DNA of 64,000 nt from Erinaceus europaeus (lineage: Eukaryota > Chordata > Mammalia > Eulipotyphla > Erinaceidae). The notes beneath the pieces are model-generated. The model searched no databases and had not been told where the DNA came from. It saw only the letters and a list, made by a program, of their open reading frames with translations. Position 1 is the first letter of the stretch; the number at the start of each line of letters is the position of its first letter. Below, piece by piece: positions 24,191-34,497 of the stretch. The stretch lies in the NCBI RefSeq assembly GCF_950295315.1, contig NC_080166.1, forward strand, positions 96,787,141 to 96,851,140, in the 5' to 3' direction. Position numbers and translations under genes: made by a program.

Positions 24191-25198
24191 TATTTTATCA
24201 ACCACAACAGCACCTGTCTACCTCTAAAAATTACTATACATCCATGTGCAATACTATTTCTTCATACTGCACTAAATTTTCTGGTATTCATGTGGGTTTT
24301 CACTGATCCTTTGGAATCAATTCTAGAGTCCTTGAAGAGCTGGATTATAGTATCTAGGGTTTGTAGGAATCAAATACATCCTAGATCTTCTTGGGTGGCT
24401 TCAAAGTTTGCTAGCAATAAATCAGGGAACAGAAACCCAAATCTGTACATCACTAATTAGTATCTGTAGCTAGAAGATAACCAAGTTATCTTGCTTTCAG
24501 TTTTTAAATGAAAAATTAGCTCAAGTCTATGCCTTTCTTGATATCCTTCTCTCTAGTACCATCCTGGGTTTTTCTCCTATTATTACCTGCTGATACTCTG
24601 ATGCTAAGTGTGGAGAAAAATAGCATTCTTTAACATTTTAGAAGAAAGGGCACCCTTTGACAGCTATTTTACTTAATGCCCCCTGCTATTCAGCCATATG
24701 TGTCATTTTCTCCCTGTGGGATTAAGTGATTAATTATTTATTCATCTCCTTTAACTGGGAAAGTTGTTTTCATTCTAAAGGCAATGCAGAGGAAGGGCTA
24801 CAGGCATGTTGGAAAGGGCTTGATGGTGGAAGTGTTGGGACTATATCTGTGAGGGAGGGAAATAATAGGGCTTGTTTGATTGCCAAGATTTTAATTAGAT
24901 GAATAACCCTAAACGAATCTAAATTTCAAAAGTTATTAATATATTCCCTCTGACTTTAATATGAACTTCTTAATCTAATTGATATATTTTTTAAGGCTTT
25001 CTTTTCCTCCAAAAACAAAAGTATTCATTGGGAACAGTGGAAAATTGGAGAACATCTTCTACTATGTCTTAATTTATCACAAGAACATTCAAACAGAAAG
25101 TGCCAGAAGTTTTGCACACTGCTAATAGGACATGCCCACCTCTAAGGAAACTTGGTAGACATCAAGCAGTCCTTCAATCTGTTATTATTGGCACTAAA
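24191..25198. other. Unassigned DNA
   Basis: No repeat family or exon recognised. Confidence 0.45.
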
Positions 25199-25317
25199 GT
25201 GAGGGGGGAAGAAAAAGAAGGAGAAGGAGGAGGAGGAGAAGAAGAAGGAGGAGAAGGAGAAGAAGGAGGAGGAGGAGGAGGGGGAGGAGGGGGAGGAGGA
25301 GGAGGAGGAGGAAAAAA
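25199..25317. repeat. Long GGA/GAA purine tract
   Basis: About 118 bases of near-pure purine, moving from gaaggagga units to ggaggagggggagg. The Glu/Gly-rich and Ser/Leu-rich frames across it are repeat artefacts. Confidence 0.95.
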
Positions 25318-25472
25318 TGTGGTAGAAAAGGAAAACAAAGTAAAAGACTCTGGAAAGGGAGAGATTGGGAAAGGGTAATGAGGGCCTTAGGGTCTTGATG
25401 TACCCATGTGCCAACAACCATGCTGTAAACCATTAGCCCTCAAATAAAATGCAAAAAGGAGAATATATATGT

Positions 25473-25655
25473 ATATATTCAGTGAAATAGAGAGACTTTA
25501 TGCAAAAGACTTTCATGCCTGAGGATCTGAGGTCCCAGGTTAAAGCCCCAGCATCACCATAAGCCAGAGCTGAGTAGTTCTCTGGTCTCTTACTGTTTAT
25601 TTCTCTCTATCTCTTTGATAAAATAAATAATAATTAAAAAGAAAAGGAAAGAAAG
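25473..25655 (+). mobile_element. Group D SINE
   Basis: gagagactttatgcaaaaga, tttcatgcctgaggatctga, ccaggttaaagccccag (B box), gccagagctgagtagttctc, then an ataaataataat tail. Confidence 0.8.
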
Positions 25656-25919
25656 AGACCCCAATATATGGCATATGGAGGTTCCAAAAATTAAATCTGG
25701 GGCCTCTGAGGTCTCAGATATGCAAGTACGATCTTCTAACATTGAGTTATCTCCTTTACTCTTTTCTCTTATTATTAAGTGTTCAGTTGGCTTAGAATTA
25801 TTTTCTAGCCCAGAATGCTGAAAAGCATTCCTTTTACTATTGTTTCTGAAAATATGTATTACTAGGAAAGTATGTACCAGCGTGAGTTCATACTAACTTG
25901 AATGCTTACTTTTATTATT

Positions 25920-26072
25920 TTTAAAGATTTATTCATTAATTAAAATATTAGGGGAGGAGAGATGGAGAGAATCAGAGCATCACTCTGACATATGTGATTC
26001 CAGGGATCAAACTTGGGATCTTATGCTTGAGAGTCCAATGCTTTATCCACTGCTCTACTTTCTGGCCCGCAC
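25920..26072 (-). mobile_element. Group C SINE
   Basis: Tail aagatttattcattaatt, agagcatcactctgacatat, gggatcaaacttgggatctt, gagagtccaatgctttatcc and actgctctactttctggcc, all in reverse-complement order. Confidence 0.85.
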
Positions 26073-27695
26073 AGATTGTTTAAAACACATGATTAGAAAA
26101 AAAAAATCTAGCAATGGTGACCAGCAGATTATAATAGTATCATGCCAAAAAATAGAGTTAGACGAATATCCCCTGAGGTGACACAGATCATATTGTACCA
26201 GCACTGCATCAAGAGACCTTCTGGCCAAGAATGTAAAAAGATCTCTCACTATTTCAACCAGGAGAGGTTCTGAGAATGAATAGTCCTTCCTGCTCTGGAT
26301 GAGCCATCAGTTGACCCTATAATGTAAAAACAGAAACTTCTGATGTTCCTGCTTCTGAATCCTTTAAACCGCTCTAGCAATAAGGAAGCTAGTACTTATT
26401 CTTCTAAATTCAGATGCAGAATGAAAGAAAGGCATAAAGGGCAGACTGTTGGGCACTCAGAGTAGAGCTGACAATTTAAACTTAATGTTGTACAACCTGC
26501 TGAATCTATCTGATCATTAATTCACACACCTCAGCAGTAGGTGTGACAGCTCTTGTGCCCAGAGGCTCCGTCATACCTCAGTGCTACTCCAGTAATTGTT
26601 TCTGGATAAAAGATATGCAGCCTGGCCCATAAATGTCTCAACCATCACTGGCATGAGCTGGGCCTGTGGGTCCTCAGGTCCTGTGGGGATGACAGGAGGG
26701 AACATATTTCTGAAACTCTTCACCCATTTTGACGGGGCTGCCCTTTACAGGCTGCAACCCTACAGCGCATGGATTGCTAAACTCCCCACTGACAGCCCAG
26801 CAATCAAACCTTTCCCAGGATATCAATTAGATCCTGGAGCCAATGGACAGCTCATATTATAATGTCGTCAGTGGTAGTAGATTACAATGGTCTACTCAGA
26901 AATGCAGGCCCAGGCATTTTCTCTCTCCCTTTTTTAATTTAGAACACATGAAAAAGCAACAGCTTATCTCTCTTGTGAAGAGCACAGTATTTGTTTGACA
27001 TCAAATCAGAAACTCCTCAGCCTTGACTTGCATAAAGAGAGTCCCGCTGAGCTCTGGAACATGGCATGTCTAATACACTGTGAATTGCACATTGCAGATG
27101 AATATTTGTTCTAAAAAATCATCCAACAAAGAAAGCATGTCACATTTGTGCAAGAGACGGTTTTTTTTACCCTAGAAAAGGACTAGCAAAGACTTCTGGT
27201 CTAAGGTAGTTAGGCAAACATAACATCTATGAGGGTACTCTACAGATTCTGAACAAAGTTACCAAGAGACCCAAACCACAACATTACAAAGTTCCAATTG
27301 ATAGGTAGTTCTGGACCCTTCGGCTAAGTCTGCTCATCAAAAACAATAAAGCTGATTAATATTAGATCAGAAATACACAGAGAAAACAGACCCAGAACAA
27401 CTATTCCAGAGCATATCAAAACATGTACCACATACCACATGAACCATACATGTGTGGCTGAAATATAAGTAAGAGGACAGATTGAACAGGTTAGAGAGGG
27501 AAGATACAGGGAAAGAAGAGCTATGGTGAGAGAAATTCTCCTTCTATTTTTAATAAAGTGACAGAGGACCAGGATCATATATGAGTAGACACTGTTTATT
27601 TCTGAAAAGATCTAGCAAACAAGCAATTTTGAGACTTATGTTGATCATGTCCAGTAAGAAACAATAAAACTCAGTAAAAAGAATTAATTTGAAAG
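26073..27695. other. Unassigned DNA, possible conserved block near 26520-26870
   Basis: A forward open frame (26596-26862, 88 codons) has balanced composition unlike the AT-rich surroundings, but I recognise no domain, splice context or repeat. It could be chance, a decayed exon or a regulatory block. Confidence 0.4.
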
Positions 27696-27697
27696 CC

Positions 27698-27900
27698 ACG
27701 TGGTGGAGAAACTAGCTGAGTACACACATTACAATGGGCCAGGACCTGGGTTTGAGCCCCAGGTCCCTACCTGCAGGGGGGAAGCTTCACAACTGGTGAA
27801 ACAGTGTTGTAGATGTCTGTCTTTCTCCCTCTTAATCTCCCCCTCCACTCTAAATTTCTCTGTCTTTATCCAAAATAAATAAATAAATAATACCTATTAA
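27698..27900 (+). mobile_element. Group B SINE
   Basis: cacgtggtggagaaactagc, cctgggtttgagccccaggt, ctgcaggggggaagcttcac, gtgaaacagtgttgtag, CT-rich body, then a (AAAT)n tail. Confidence 0.85.
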
Positions 27901-27904
27901 AAAG

Positions 27905-28172
27905 TTTTTTTTTAATTTTATTTATTTTCCCTTTTGTTGCCTTTGTTGTTTTTTTATTGTTGTAGTTATTATTGTTGATGTCATTGTTGTTGGATAGGAC
28001 AGAGAGAAATGGAGAGAAGAGAGAAAGATAGACACCTGCAGACCTGCTTCACCGATTGTGAAGTGACTCCCCTGCAGGTGGGGGAGCCGGGGGCTCGAAC
28101 CAGTATCGTTAGGCTGGTCCTTGTGCTTTGCACCACGTGTGCTTAACCCGCTGCGCTACTGCCTGACTCCCT
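27905..28172 (-). mobile_element. Group A SINE
   Basis: Reverse order with a tttgttgcctttgttg linker, gttggataggacagag, gcagacctgcttcacc, ggggctcgaaccagtatcg (B box) and cgctgcgctactgcc (A box). It is nearly full length. Confidence 0.93.
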
Positions 28173-28249
28173 AAAAAAAGATTCTTTAACAAAAAATAAG
28201 TAAATAAAATAGTGAAAAAGGTTTAATTTGCATAACCCAATAACAGTGA

Positions 28250-28320
28250 GATAGTAGGCTGTTGGAAAAGTCATGGCATATTTTTCTGCATGACTTTTCC
28301 ATGACACTAAGAACTTAATT
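28250..28320. repeat. Hairpin, possibly a mariner-type transposon end
   Basis: tggaaaagtcatggca (28263-28278) pairs with tgcatgacttttcca (28287-28301) with one bulge and an 8-base T-rich loop. The left side follows a TA (taggctgttggaaaag), which resembles a Tc1/mariner terminal repeat. No transposase reading frame is visible in the following 300 bases. A chance stem or a deleted MITE remain possible. Confidence 0.4.
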
Positions 28321-28857
28321 TAGTTGCTTCTTAACTGCCACCATCGTGAGTCCAAGAAGAATATAAGTATATTGATCCTCTGGCTAGACACCATAGCAAG
28401 TACTCCAAGGATTTCTCTAGGTATCACAAGAAATGGGTGAGTGGGGAATATGTTTCTCTATCAGCGTTCTTTACTCAGGGGACTCCTTCAAAAGTAGGGA
28501 GGAAGGAAAGCTGAAGGTCTATTTCATCTCTCTCTCTTTGTGCCACTTAAACACCCCCACCCCCAACCCACCCTGCCTCCAACTAGCTAAAATCCTGCAG
28601 AGTGCCACAGTTTGGCTGAAATAGTTGGAATCTTTCCAACAAACCAAGCTCTGATCTATTTCTAATCTTACAGTCAAATGTGTTAAATTTTTATACTGAT
28701 CTATTGGCAACATGTTGGCTGTGTTGGGGCATGCTTATTTTTGTTTATTATCTCAATTGTTTTATATTTTATGCTAAATATACCTCCATCGGCTTCGGGG
28801 ATAACACAAGTGGTCTTGAAATGCAAAATATCAAGCACCATAATGCACTTTTATTTT

Positions 28858-29095
28858 TTTTGTCATCATCTGGGTCAACTTTTTCAGATAAATAAAGAGA
28901 TAGCGACAGAAACACAGGAAGAAATAGAAAACAAAAACAACAAAACAAAAAACAACCCACAGCATAGAAGCTTCCCCCAGTATAGTATATATGCTCAAAT
29001 TTGTGTTGTATACAGATTAAAGCCATACAACCATGTTTTAATTTGTGAAAATAGGGCAAAAACCCCTCCTCAAAGTTGGAGGGTAGAGTAACATG
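28858..29095 (-). mobile_element. Diverged group E SINE
   Basis: tgtcatcatctgggtcaact and tttttcagataaat mirror the group E internal block in reverse. gcgacagaaacacagg and agaagcttcccccagt follow. The head is eroded. Confidence 0.55.
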
Positions 29096-29168
29096 CTCTC
29101 TTTGTTGGTTTGAATAGCTATATGCTGCCCATTATTTTATCATATAAAATATATATCTTAATATTCAC

Positions 29169-29435
29169 AGAATTAATACTTCTTCTTCTAGCGTTTGCCC
29201 TTCTTCTGTAGCCAGTCAACAGTGTCAGGTTGAGCCTGATGTAAAGTTTCAAGACCTCCTTTGAATCTGGAGAGGTGGCAGTCGTTGACTATGTGGGTCA
29301 TAGTCTGTCTGGAGCCGCAGGGGTAGTTCGGGTCGTCTCTGGCTCCCCAACGATGGAACATAGCGGCACACCGGCCATGGCCTGTTCGATAGCGATTGAG
29401 GAGGGCCCAATCATAACGTGCTAGAATTAATACTT
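29169..29435 (-). mobile_element. Non-L1 LINE insertion (RTE/Jockey-like) with 13-bp TSD
   Basis: A 241-bp block (29182-29422) is flanked by perfect copies of agaattaatactt (29169-29181 and 29423-29435). On the reverse strand it is open from its broken 5' edge to a TAG, then ends in agaagaagaag, a short GAA-type tail and not poly(A). Its base composition (near 55% GC, several CpGs) stands out from the AT-rich neighbours, and the SINE-typical words are absent. TSD, 5' truncation and a 3' simple-repeat tail are the marks of a LINE insertion. RTE-clade elements are known for such short-repeat tails. The near-intact frame and perfect TSD suggest it is not an ancient mammalian fossil. Confidence 0.85.
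29188..29421 (-). pseudogene. C-terminal tail of a non-LTR retrotransposon polyprotein
   Basis: There are 77 sense codons with no initiator, then TAG (29188-29190). The reading includes LLNRYRTGHGRC (residues 7-18), AAMFHRWGARDDPN, PCGSRQTMTHIVNDC (34-48), FKGGLETLHQAQ and a terminal WLQKKGKR. From memory this is the pattern LNRxRTGxGRC...WG...CxCG...QTMxHIVxxCPL...GG...LH...WL, found after the reverse transcriptase in RTE/Jockey-superfamily LINEs that are abundant in arthropods and other invertebrates. It is unlike L1 ORF2p. The expected zinc-binding set C-x-C-G...H...C is present except that Tyr33 sits where the first Cys is usual, and His49 replaces the usual Pro after the last Cys, so some decay has begun. 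EN and RT domains are absent, so it is inactive. The clade assignment is tentative. Confidence 0.75.
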
Positions 29436-29511
29436 ATTCCTTCTGAATACCAACCCTCTTTACTTTAGGTCACTGGTCAATAACAAATTATCTAGAAAAA
29501 TATTTTAAGAA

Positions 29512-29706
29512 AAAATTTTATTTTTTAATTATCTTTTTATTTATTTATTGGATACAGACAGCCAGAAATCAAGGGGGGACAGAGAGACACCTGCAACACT
29601 GCTCCACCACTCGCAAAGCTTTCTCCTTGCAGGTGGGGACCCGGGGCTTGAACCTGGGACCTCCTTGCTCACTGCAACATGTGCGCTCAACCAACTGACT
29701 CCCCCA
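29512..29706 (-). mobile_element. Group B SINE
   Basis: tttatttatttattggatac tail side, acagccagaaatcaagg, gagacacctgcaacactg, ccactcgcaaagctttc, cggggcttgaacctggga, gtgcgctcaaccaactgac. Confidence 0.9.
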
Positions 29707-29930
29707 AATTTTTAATTTTATTATTGTCATCATTATTTATTTACTGGATAGAGACAGTCAGAAATCAAGAGAGAAGGAGAGGTAGAGGGAAAGAGAAACA
29801 GAGAGACACCTATAGCACTGCTTCACAACTTGCAAAGTTTTCCCCCTAGAGGTGGGTCCAGGGACTCAAATCCAGGTCTTTACACATAGTACATGTACTC
29901 TCAACCAAGTGCGCCACCACCGGGCTCCAT
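29707..29930 (-). mobile_element. Group B SINE, abutting the previous one
   Basis: Same orientation as its left neighbour, sharing acagtcagaaatcaagag and gagagacacctatagcactg, ending gcgccaccaccgggctcc. Two B copies head to tail suggest insertion of one into the other's A-tail. Confidence 0.88.
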
Positions 29931-30014
29931 TTTTTTTTTAAATTTTGCTAAATTCATCTTCTTGACACCTTTCTTGAAGACAATTTTTTTTTGTTCTGAG
30001 ATGGTTTTAATTTC

Positions 30015-30400
30015 CCCCTGACCCATTTTTTTTTTTTTTTTTTACCACCAGGGTTATCACTGGGTTATGGTGTCAGCACTATGAATCCACAGTTCCTGCT
30101 GGAAATTTTTTCCTTTTTATTTTTCCTTCCTTCCTCCCTCCCTTCCTTCCTCCCACCCTCCTTTCTTCCCTCCCTCCCTCCTTTCCTTTATTCCTTCCTA
30201 TTTTTTTTTTTTTTTTTGGATAGGACAGAAAGAAATTGAGAAGGGGTGGGGGAGATAGAGAAGGAGAGAGAAAGATACCTACAGATCTGCTTCACTGCAC
30301 ATGAAATTCCCACCTGCAGGTAGGGAGTGTGGGCTTGAGCAGGGGTCCTTGCACATGCTAATGTGTTCACTTAAACTGGTGGACTACTACCCAGCCCCTG
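30015..30400 (-). mobile_element. Group A-long SINE with expanded linker
   Basis: Starts with the reverse of the extra block (ccagggttatcactgggtta, ggtgtcagcactatgaatcc, cagttcctgctgg). It then has an expanded CCTT/T linker and gataggacagaaagaaattg, and ends ggactactacccagcccc. Confidence 0.8.
30118..30192. repeat. (CCTT)n-type pyrimidine tract within a SINE
   Basis: Units of cttcc/ctccc replace the normal CAA-type linker (as its complement) of the surrounding A-long copy. Confidence 0.9.
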
Positions 30401-30454
30401 ATTTTCATTTTTCTTTTGGCATAGTCTGGGCCTCCTGTTGGGAGATTTTCACTG

Positions 30455-30632
30455 TCCTTAGGCCAATTTGTTTTTAGAGAGAGAGACAGAGAGACAGAGG
30501 AGAGATAGAGATGAACCATAGCACTAGAGTTTCCTCTTAGTGCCATATAGTCCTATGAGCTGCTAAGACTTGAACCTGGGCTTACGGTAAGCTAAGGTAC
30601 ACACCCAGCTGCTGAGTCATCTCTCGAGCAAT
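30455..30632 (-). mobile_element. Diverged tRNA-type SINE (other)
   Basis: gagagagagacagagagac, aaccatagcactagagttt, agacttgaacctgggcttac (B box), cagctgctgagtcatctctc. Confidence 0.6.
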
Positions 30633-30780
30633 AGAGGCATATTTATTTTCATGGAAGGGAGAAGCCAGAGTACAGCTCAGCTCTAGGATATGGTGGTAAA
30701 GGGGAGTAATCCTGGGACCTGCTAGGCCTCTGATAAGCAATTCTGTGCTTTAATACACAGAACAATCTCCCTGCTCCTTA
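30633..30780 (-). mobile_element. Group D SINE
   Basis: gaagccagagtacagctcag, ctctaggatatggtggtaaa, taatcctgggacctgctagg, caatctccctgctcc. Confidence 0.65.
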
Positions 30781-31625
30781 TTCTGGGGATTTTTTACCTG
30801 GTCATTTCATCTGATGTGTTCACTCTCTCACTCTCTCTCCCAATAATTTATTAGGCTTAAGCTTACATTACCTAGCCTGTTCTTTGTGGTAGAGAAAAGT
30901 AAAAATAAATAATTTCTGAAAAGATTAGAATATTTTAGAATAGAATATTATTACCCAAATTGGCAGCCTACAGGGCAGCTCACCTCAAGGAACATTGTTA
31001 CACTGCTCTGTAAGACCTCCAAAATGGAATTATTTTAATCCACTACAGTGTAGAATATGAATTATATTTTTGACCTGCTATGCCATTTCTCTCTTTATCT
31101 AAAAGATAGAAGAATTTCTGTGAGTCCTGGACTTTCTGCTATTTTTAAGGGGTTATAACAGTTTGTGGACTGTCTCTCTCTCTCTCTCTCTTTTTCTCCT
31201 GTTGATATCACTTTTTATTTTTAATTGAAATAATATTTGTGGAGCTCTTTATATTGTGTAAAATCATCTCTCTGCATTGGCTACAAATATTCATGGCAGA
31301 TTTTATGCTCTGTTATACTGCTTCACTATTTAGCTATGACATATTTAATGTATTCTGCTTGAAAATAAATGAAACTCAGTGTGATGGTGGGTTTGTATAG
31401 TCAGAAGTGCTTCTCTAAAATAGTGCTTACTAAATATTCTTTTCTAAAGCAGCAAAAGCCAAAAATTAACAAGGAAAATGAACAAGACTGAAAGAATAAA
31501 ATTTGCAACTCCAAAAGGCAGAAGGCAGTTTGTTTCTTGGAAAAAGATCTAAAACTGATCAACTCTGATCAGTGCAAACTGAAAATATACTACTATTAAA
31601 AGGCCTTATCATTAAAGAGATGACT
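30781..31625. other. Unassigned DNA with a (TC)n tract
   Basis: TC repeat at about 31169-31192. Otherwise AT-rich and unrecognised. Confidence 0.45.
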
Positions 31626-31629
31626 AAAT

Positions 31630-31830
31630 GAGACTGGGTGATGGCATACTTGGTTGAGCATACATGTTACAATGCACAATGACCCAGGTTTGAGATGCTG
31701 GTACCCACCTGCCAGGGAAAAGCTTCATGAGTGGTGAAGTAGTACTGCAGGTGTCTCTCTCCCCCTACCCTCTCGATTTATGGCTGTCTCTAGCCAATAA
31801 ATAAATAAAAATAAAATTAAAAAAAAACAA
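31630..31830 (+). mobile_element. Group B SINE
   Basis: gactgggtgatggcatactt, ggttgagcatacatgttaca, acccaggtttgagatgctgg, atgagtggtgaagtagtact, ggctgtctctagccaataaa. Confidence 0.9.
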
Positions 31831-31875
31831 GTTGGCTACAGATATAGAATAATTTATTCACTCAAGAATTGCTAT

Positions 31876-32012
31876 GTTTGGGTGGAGGTAGGTAGCATAA
31901 TGGTTATGCAAACAGATTCTCAAAGTCTCAGGTTCAATTCCCAGCACAACCATAAACCAGATCTGAGCAGTATTTTGATAAAGAAAAAAAAAAAAAGAAA
32001 AGAAAAAGGAAA
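31876..32012 (+). mobile_element. Group D SINE, truncated body
   Basis: aggtaggtagcataatggtt, atgcaaacagattctcaaag, caggttcaattcccagcac, ataaaccagatctgagcagt, then directly an A-rich tail. Confidence 0.8.
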
Positions 32013-32545
32013 GAATTGCCAAGTCCAAGTTAATTATGTATTATAAAATGCATAATTATAAAATTATGCAGATATAAAATGAAAGATATATATGAAGAAA
32101 AAAGGGGGAAATACTTTTATAATAAGTTTATAAAAAGATGATAATAATATATAAAATTAAATAGGCTGCCTAAATATATTTAAAGAAATATGACTTTTTA
32201 TATTATAACTAATCCATGTTATATTAAACATGTAGTGTCATAGTTTTTGTATTATTACACATCATCATGACTGAGTTCAAATTTTCCTCACTTTTTCACA
32301 GTTTTTTGTTAAGTTCTAGAGGATTTAAGAAATACAGAATCATATCTGGAGAGCAGAGTAGTGACTTTTGGTTCAAGAACACAATACTCATAGAAACCAG
32401 TGAAGAAAGGTGTTCTTGACCTCCAACTGAAAATTTCTCCATTTTTTTATTTCAAGCTTCTCCGTTTTTAGTCACTCTGCACTTCATATATGTTTCTCTT
32501 CAGGACACAGGACACATTGTAGAAACTTGTATTTAAAACATGACA
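32013..32545. other. Unassigned, very AT-rich
   Basis: AT-rich (ataaaatgcataattataaa type) with no recognised repeat or exon. Confidence 0.5.
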
Positions 32546-32547
32546 CC

Positions 32548-32752
32548 ATTTGGCCAGGCGGTGGCACATGGTATATTGTGCAAGGATCCAGGTTCAAACT
32601 CCTTGCTCCCTCACTTGCAGGGGGAAAGCTTCACAAGCGGTGAAGCAAGGCTGCAGGTGTCTCTCTGTCTCTCCCTCTCTACTCTTCCCCTCTCAATTTA
32701 TCTCTGTCTCTATGCAATAATAAATAATAAAACATTAAAAATAAATAAACTT
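32548..32752 (+). mobile_element. Group B SINE
   Basis: tttggccaggcggtggcaca, tgcaaggatccaggttcaaa, gggggaaagcttcacaagcg, tatctctgtctctatgcaat. The overlapping 126-codon open frame is a SINE artefact. Confidence 0.88.
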
Positions 32753-33159
32753 CATTTTATGCCTTTTTTTTTTGGAGATGTGATCTACATAATAATGAGG
32801 ATCCTAGATAAATGCATGGGGATTCTGGGGCCATTTCAGGATTTTGCCAAGGGAGCAGAGTTCTCAGACACTTTTATTCTATTGTTACTGCTGGAGAATG
32901 GTGATTTGCTGCTCCTGTAAACTCCAACTCTGGGGAAGCTAAGAAAGCTGATTATTCTAAAACAGCCACTAATAACTAAAATTTTAAAATCCTTGAAACA
33001 ATTCAATGATAAATTAAAACACAGTCTATTGCTTAAAAATAATATAAAGATGAACAAAGTTATAAATTATGAAAAAGTGGTACAAATGCAAAGATAAGAA
33101 AGAGACTGTAAAATAGAAACTGCTATATTAAACATGACACTCTTTCCCTCACTGCATCT

Positions 33160-33413
33160 GAAAAGAAGAGATTCGGGGGACTGGGTGGTGGTGCACCTGG
33201 TTGAGTGCACATGTTACAGTGCACAAGGACCTGGGTTCTAGCCCCCGCTCTCTACCTGCAGGGGGAAAGCTGCGCGAGTGGTGAAACAGTACTACAGGTG
33301 TCTCTCTGTCTCTCTCCCTCTCACCCCCTTCCCTCTGAATTTCTGGCTGTCTTTATCTTATAAATAAATAAAATAATAAAAAAAATTAAAAGAAAAAAGA
33401 AAAGCAGAGATTC
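33160..33413 (+). mobile_element. Group B SINE with TSDs
   Basis: The element at 33175-33398 lies between gaaaagaagagattc (33160-33174) and gaaaagcagagattc (33399-33413). It starts ggggactgggtggtggtgca and has ggttgagtgcacatgttaca and a gggttctagcccc B box. Confidence 0.95.
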
Positions 33414-33759
33414 TTAAGCTGCATTAAAACATGTATTTTTTTTCAACAACTGGATGCTGAGCAAAGCAGTGCCACTGAATGCTAAAAGTAAGATATTTAA
33501 CAGAGCGCTATCAATCAAATCTGAACAAAAGAATAGTATGATTGGTCATATTAACCAGAGTATAATCTAAGGCAAAAAAGTATGATATTAAGTTAAAAAT
33601 ACTATCATTTAGACAATAGAAAGCAATCAATCATAAGGAAATCACAACACCATATCTCAATCTACAAAATACCATATTTTAACACATTTTTTAATTTTTA
33701 CATTGTCATTAGTACTATGAATCAAGCAGTGTGCTAGGCACCATGGATGTGAATAAGGA

Positions 33760-34098
33760 CATTTCTTTTTGCCTCTGGGGTTATCTCTTGGGCTCAGTGC
33801 CTGCTCTATGAATCCACTGCTCCTGGAAGCCATTTTTCCCATTTTTGTTGCACTTGTTGTCGTTATTATTACTGTTGTCTTTGCTGTCATTATTGTTGGA
33901 CAGGAAAGAGAGAAATTGAAAGAGGGGAGATAGAGAAGGGGAGAGAAAGATAGACATCTGCAGACCTACTTCACTGCTGGTGAAGTGAGACTCCCCTGCA
34001 GGTAGGGAGCCTGGGGCTCAAACTGGGATCCTTAGGCTGGTCCTTGCACTTCACGCCATGTGCGCTTAGCCTGATGCACTACCACCCGTCCCCTAAGG
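33760..34098 (-). mobile_element. Group A-long SINE
   Basis: Begins with the extra block in reverse (tttgcctctggggttatctc, tatgaatccactgctcctgg, aagccatttttcccatttt). The GTT-rich linker, gttggacaggaaagagagaa, ggggctcaaactgggatcc and the A-box side complete it. Confidence 0.9.
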
Positions 34099-34130
34099 AC
34101 ATATTTTCCTTCCCTATAATTGACAGAGGG

Positions 34131-34436
34131 AAAAAAAAGGTATCTTAGGGAGTTGGGCTGTAGCGCAGCGGGCTAAGCGCAGGTGGCGCAAAGCACAAGG
34201 ACCGGCATAAGGATCCTGGTTCGAACCCCGGCTCCCCACCTGCAGGGGAGTCGCTTCACAGGCGGTGAAGCAGGTCTGCAGGTGTCTATCTTTCTCTCCT
34301 CCTCTCTGTCTTCCCCTCCCTCTCTCCATTTCTCTCTGTCCTATCCAACAACAACAGCAGCAATAATAACTACAACAATAAAACAACAAGGGCAACAAAA
34401 GGGAATAAATAAATAAAATTTTAAAAAAAAGGTATC
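34131..34436 (+). mobile_element. Group A SINE, best-preserved copy, with TSDs
   Basis: The element at 34145-34422 lies between two copies of aaaaaaaaggtatc. The A box (gctgtagcgcagcgggctaa) and B box (ggttcgaaccc) are intact, so the internal pol III promoter looks competent. The tRNA-like portion covers about 34147-34238. Low divergence from the apparent group consensus makes this the youngest-looking SINE in the window. Confidence 0.96.
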
Positions 34437-34497
34437 AACAAACACAGTATGCTGTGTCAGGTGCAGTCATAGAAATACCAAGAAACTAGGACACCAA

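Noticed and set aside
25100..25433. Gly/Glu-rich and Ser/Leu-rich open frames
   Set aside because: They cover the GGA/GAA simple repeat. No gene context, and all frames stay open for compositional reasons.
26596..26862. 88-codon frame as a possible exon
   Set aside because: No recognisable domain and no convincing splice signals at both edges. Kept only as unassigned sequence.
32540..32920. 126-codon forward open frame
   Set aside because: Its first half is a group B SINE and the second half is AT-rich unique DNA without a domain.
34147..34238. Candidate tRNA gene in the best SINE copy
   Set aside because: The tRNA-like head is followed by the SINE body, linker, A-tail and TSD, so it is a SINE promoter region.
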